From: Proteobacteria bacterium UBA6920
Lineage (GTDB): Bacteria; Pseudomonadota; Gammaproteobacteria; SG8-11
Reading direction: 5' to 3'
Assembly (NCBI GenBank): GCA_002448875.1
Contig: DKAS01000227.1
Span: 1 to 8,144, forward strand
Length of the DNA stretch: 8,144 nt
Shown: piece by piece, positions 6,195-8,144 of the stretch
How positions within the stretch are numbered: the first letter of the stretch is position 1
Layout of the letters: every line of letters starts with the position of its first letter
Program-made: the position numbers and the translations under genes
The notes under the pieces: generated by a model
The model's input: the letters and a program-made list of their open reading frames with translations, nothing else
Databases searched by the model: none
Told to the model about the DNA's origin: nothing

Positions 6195-7147
6195 CGCAGG
6201 CGGTATCCGCCGGTCCGCCGGTGATTTTTCTAATGGGGCCCACCGCGGCCGGAAAAACCGATGCCGCCGTGTATCTGGCGCAACACCTGCCCTGCGAGCT
6301 GGTCAGCGTCGACTCGGCCATGGTTTACCGTGGCATGGATGTCGGCACCGCCAAACCCGACGCCGCCACCCTGGCGCGGGCGCCGCACCACCTGATCGAT
6401 ATCTGCGATCCCATCGACAACTATTCCGCCGGTCGTTTTCACCAGGAGGTGCTGCCGCTGATCGCCGCCATTCACGCCCGCGGGCATCTGCCGGTGCTGG
6501 TGGGTGGGACCATGCTGTATTTCAACATCCTGGAAAAAGGCATTGCCGTCCTGCCGCAGGCTGATGCGCAACTGCGCCGCCAGCTGGAAACCGAAGCCAG
6601 CGAGCAGGGCTGGGCGGCCATGCACCAGCGCCTGCAGCAGGTGGACGCCGCGGCCGCGGCACACATCCACCCCAATGATCCGCAGCGTATTCAACGGGCG
6701 CTGGAAGTCTATCTGCTGACCGGCAAGCCCTTGAGCCAGTGGCAGCGGGACCAGCGCGACCAGGACGTCTGCCCGTTCCGGCTGGTGAAAATCGCCTTGG
6801 CGCCGGCGCAGCGCAGCGTCCTGCGCGAGCGCATCGGGCAGCGGTTCGCGGCCATGCTGGACGGCGGTTTGATCGAGGAGTTGCGCCTGCTGCGCCAGCG
6901 CTGGCCCTTGCACGCCGATTTGCCGGCCATGCGATGCGTGGGCTACCGACAGGCCTGGGACTATCTCGAAGGTGTGTATGATCGCCCGGCCTTACTGGAA
7001 AAAGGCACCATCGCCACCCGGCAGTTGGCCAAGCGACAAATCACCTGGCTGCGCTCCATGCGGGACGTGCACTGGCTGGATTCGACCCAAAGCAAATTAT
7101 TATCACAATTAAAGGAATTGATTGAAAAAGCGGGGGTCGTAGCATGA
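6182..7147 (+). CDS. miaA: tRNA dimethylallyltransferase
   Basis: A 321-residue enzyme that adds the dimethylallyl group to N6 of A37 in tRNAs reading codons that begin with U, the first step to ms2i6A. Motifs: P-loop GPTAAGKT (19-26), VDSAMVYRGMDVGTAKP (43-59, with the conserved Asp44), HHLID (69-73), VLVGGTMLYF (105-114), HPNDPQRIQRALEVY (163-177), MRCVGYRQAWDYL (250-262) and TRQLAKRQITWLRSM (279-293). Length matches the family. The start is uncertain between two GTG codons: 6182 (13-nt overlap with rimI, AAGGAG 14 nt upstream) and 6191 (4-nt GTGA overlap with the rimI stop, no clear ribosome site). Both lie before the conserved core. Coupling to rimI is likely either way. The last 20 or so codons are notably AT-rich compared with the body of the gene. 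Neighbourhood miaA-hfq-hflX is the classical gammaproteobacterial order, but mutL, often upstream of miaA, is replaced here by rimI. Confidence 0.94.
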   Translation: MVRVTQAVSAGPPVIFLMGPTAAGKTDAAVYLAQHLPCELVSVDSAMVYRGMDVGTAKPDAATLARAPHHLIDICDPIDNYSAGRFHQEVLPLIAAIHARGHLPVLVGGTMLYFNILEKGIAVLPQADAQLRRQLETEASEQGWAAMHQRLQQVDAAAAAHIHPNDPQRIQRALEVYLLTGKPLSQWQRDQRDQDVCPFRLVKIALAPAQRSVLRERIGQRFAAMLDGGLIEELRLLRQRWPLHADLPAMRCVGYRQAWDYLEGVYDRPALLEKGTIATRQLAKRQITWLRSMRDVHWLDSTQSKLLSQLKELIEKAGVVA

Positions 7148-7164
7148 GCTCGGTGGATTTTCTA

Positions 7165-7173
7165 TGCTAGACT
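7165..7173 (+). promoter_or_regulatory. Possible extended -10 promoter element upstream of hfq
   Basis: TGCTAGACT fits an extended -10 (TGn followed by TAGACT, four of six matches). No good -35 lies 17 nt upstream, as is allowed for extended -10 promoters. Transcripts from here would carry the whole foldable leader before hfq. A second candidate -10, TATAAG (7337-7342), would give a leader of only about 20 nt. Both are motif matches only. Confidence 0.2.
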
Positions 7174-7224
7174 CTTTCGTGAACACGCCGTATCCCGGGG
7201 CTTTTTTTCGGGTGTCGGCGACTC

Positions 7225-7296
7225 TCGGATGATGATCATGGAAGACTTCGGCGCTAAGTCCTGGCTTCGCAGTACAGAAGCCGGAATTTCATCCGA
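7225..7296 (+). promoter_or_regulatory. Possible three-way-junction RNA element in the miaA-hfq gap
   Basis: Three helices nest within 72 nt. The closing stem is TCGGATGA (7225-7232) with TCATCCGA (7289-7296), 8 perfect pairs. Inside it, GACTT (7244-7248) pairs with AAGTC (7256-7260), and directly next to it CTGGCTTC (7261-7268) pairs with GAAGCCGG (7277-7284) with one G-U pair and an 8-nt loop. The two inner hairpins abut without a gap and could stack. It could be an hfq leader element controlling translation or mRNA stability. I do not recognise it as a known RNA family, and a short overlapping ORF is an alternative reading. Confidence 0.35.
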
Positions 7297-7345
7297 TATC
7301 CGCTTAGGCTTAGCAAACATAAGACTATTGAAAAATTATAAGCTG

Positions 7346-7361
7346 CACAAATAATAAGGAG
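7346..7361 (+). promoter_or_regulatory. A-rich Hfq-type motif overlapping the hfq ribosome binding site
   Basis: ACAAATAATAAGGAG contains consecutive A-purine-N triplets (AAT, AAT, AAG) running into the Shine-Dalgarno AAGGAG (7356-7361), 7 nt before the hfq ATG. Hfq's distal face binds A-R-N repeats, and E. coli Hfq represses its own translation by binding its leader. Autoregulation here is inferred from the motif and its position. Confidence 0.4.
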
Positions 7362-7368
7362 AGTATCC

Positions 7369-7620
7369 ATGTCAAAAGGGCAATCATTACAAGACCCTTT
7401 CTTGAATGCCTTACGTAAAGAAAGAATTCAAGTCTCTATCTTCCTCGTCAACGGAATCAAACTGCAGGGTCAGATAGAGTCCTTCGATCAATTCGTCGTC
7501 CTGCTCAAAAACAGTGTCAGCCAAATGGTGTACAAGCACGCCATTTCCACCATCGTACCGGCGCGCAATGTCAAATTGCCCCATTTCGAAGAGGGAGGGG
7601 AGTCGCCTGGTCACAGTTAG
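7369..7620 (+). CDS. hfq: RNA chaperone Hfq
   Basis: An 83-residue Sm-like protein that forms a hexameric ring and pairs small RNAs with mRNAs. It is nearly identical to E. coli Hfq over the core: [17 protein letters not shown] (4-20) with Gln8 and Asp9 on the proximal face and the Arg16/Lys17/Arg19 rim, Sm1 with [16 protein letters not shown] (28-43, including Lys31 and Phe42), and Sm2 YKHAIST (55-61), the poly-U binding motif. Position 25 is Phe where E. coli has the distal-face Tyr25, a conservative change. The C-terminal tail is short and acidic ([11 protein letters not shown]), so it lacks the long tail of the 102-residue E. coli protein. AAGGAG 7 nt before the ATG is a strong ribosome site. 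The codons and surroundings are lower in GC than the flanking genes. It follows miaA and precedes hflX by 32 nt, the usual operon order. Confidence 0.98.
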   Translation: MSKGQSLQDPFLNALRKERIQVSIFLVNGIKLQGQIESFDQFVVLLKNSVSQMVYKHAISTIVPARNVKLPHFEEGGESPGHS

Positions 7621-7652
7621 TCGTGGCAATTCATGGGTCAAAGGGGGCTTGA

Positions 7653-8144
7653 TTGTTTGAGCGCCCGAAATCAGGTGAACGCGCGGTCCTGGTTCACGTT
7701 GATTTGACCGATGAAAGCCAGAAGGAAGCCTTAAGCGAATTCAAGGAGTTGGCGGTATCAGCCGGTGTCGATGTGGCGGCGGTGGTATGCAGCCAGCGGC
7801 AGCGGCCCGATCCTAAGTACTTTCTCGGCAGTGGCAAGGTTGAAGAGTTGCGCCAGTTGGTGGCCGATGGCCGTGCCGACGTGGTGCTGGTCAACCATGC
7901 TTTGACGCCTTCCCAGGAGCGCAATCTGGAGAAGGAAGTGCAGTGCCGGGTGCTGGATCGGGCCGGCCTGATTCTGGATATTTTCGCCCAGCGGGCCCGT
8001 TCCCATGACGGTCGCCTGCAGGTGGAACTGGCCCAATTGGAACATCTGTCCACCCGCCTGGTGCGGGGCTGGACCCACCTGGAACGGCAACGGGGGGGGA
8101 TAGGGCTGCGTGGTCCGGGGGAAACCCAGCTGGAAACCGACCGC
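7653..8144 (+). CDS. hflX: Ribosome-associated GTPase HflX, N-terminal part (partial)
   Basis: The first 164 codons of HflX, a GTPase that binds the 50S subunit and splits stalled or heat-damaged ribosomes. The visible part is the N-terminal HflX domain: [17 protein letters not shown] (2-18), a [13 protein letters not shown] block, [37 protein letters not shown] and, at the window end, [20 protein letters not shown] followed by GETQLETDR, all matching E. coli HflX. The GTP-binding G1-G4 motifs lie beyond the window. The start must be TTG 7653: an in-frame TGA immediately precedes it (7650-7652), the E. coli protein starts MFDRYDAGEQAVLVH at the same place, and AAGGGGG (7641-7647) lies 5 nt upstream. 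It is 32 nt after hfq, consistent with the hfq-hflX operon. The rare TTG start may lower expression relative to hfq. Confidence 0.95.
   Translation, partial: MFERPKSGERAVLVHVDLTDESQKEALSEFKELAVSAGVDVAAVVCSQRQRPDPKYFLGSGKVEELRQLVADGRADVVLVNHALTPSQERNLEKEVQCRVLDRAGLILDIFAQRARSHDGRLQVELAQLEHLSTRLVRGWTHLERQRGGIGLRGPGETQLETDR

Larger units (their letters stand above)
7164..7354 (+). other. Two tiny overlapping ORFs between miaA and hfq (doubtful)
   Basis: ATG 7164 opens a 22-codon ORF (MLDSFVNTPYPGAFFRVSAT, two more residues follow) ending in TGA 7230-7232. That stop overlaps ATG 7229 (ATGA), which opens a 41-codon ORF beginning MMIMEDFGAKSWLRS and ending in tandem TAA codons at 7352-7357, against the hfq ribosome site. 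GGTGGA before the first ORF is a weak ribosome site; the second has none of its own and could rely on coupling. I recognise neither peptide. ORFs this short occur often by chance, so coding is only a possibility. Confidence 0.18.

Noticed and set aside
7182..7220. T7 run (7202-7208) after CCCGGGGC as an intrinsic terminator for miaA
   Set aside because: No upstream arm pairs with GGGGC before the T run; the only pairing (CGCCG/CGGCG, CCCG/CGGG) wraps around the T run and leaves it in the loop, which is wrong for a terminator on either strand.

Overview
The window reads as a high-GC gammaproteobacterial chromosome segment with housekeeping genes and no mobile element, CRISPR array, tRNA or rRNA. 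The miaA-hfq-hflX order, a class I IlvC terminus, a long-type LeuA and a rimI gene preceded by a HolD-like peptide all point to Gammaproteobacteria. The exact order or family cannot be fixed from sequence reading alone.

Layout. (1) 1-1820, plus strand: the 3' end of ilvC, then a phosphatidylserine-decarboxylase (Psd) homologue and pssA (phosphatidylserine synthase). The Psd homologue is full length, but by eye it lacks both the serine needed to form the pyruvoyl cofactor and the conserved active-site histidine, so it looks like a pseudoenzyme. (2) 1859-3141, minus strand: two paralogous lipoproteins of unknown function (DUF2846-like), set between pssA and leuA in the opposite orientation. (3) 3357-7147, plus strand: leuA, a family 4 uracil-DNA glycosylase, rimI and miaA, tightly packed with gaps of 1 and 23 nt and one overlap. 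(4) 7148-8144, plus strand: a 221-nt gap with foldable RNA structure and two tiny overlapping ORFs, then hfq and the first 164 codons of hflX from a TTG start. hflX runs off the window.

How the genes fit together. ilvC and leuA belong to branched-chain amino acid synthesis; pssA and the Psd homologue belong to phosphatidylethanolamine synthesis at the inner membrane. MiaA modifies tRNA, RimI acetylates ribosomal protein S18, Hfq is the sRNA chaperone and HflX is a ribosome-associated GTPase, so the right half is mainly translation and RNA metabolism, plus DNA repair.

The most interesting signals are: the uracil-DNA glycosylase begins with a peptide closely resembling the clamp-loader-binding N-terminus of E. 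coli HolD (psi), and sits just upstream of rimI where E. coli has holD; the catalytically degenerate Psd homologue next to PssA; and a possible three-way-junction leader plus A-rich Hfq-type motif upstream of hfq.
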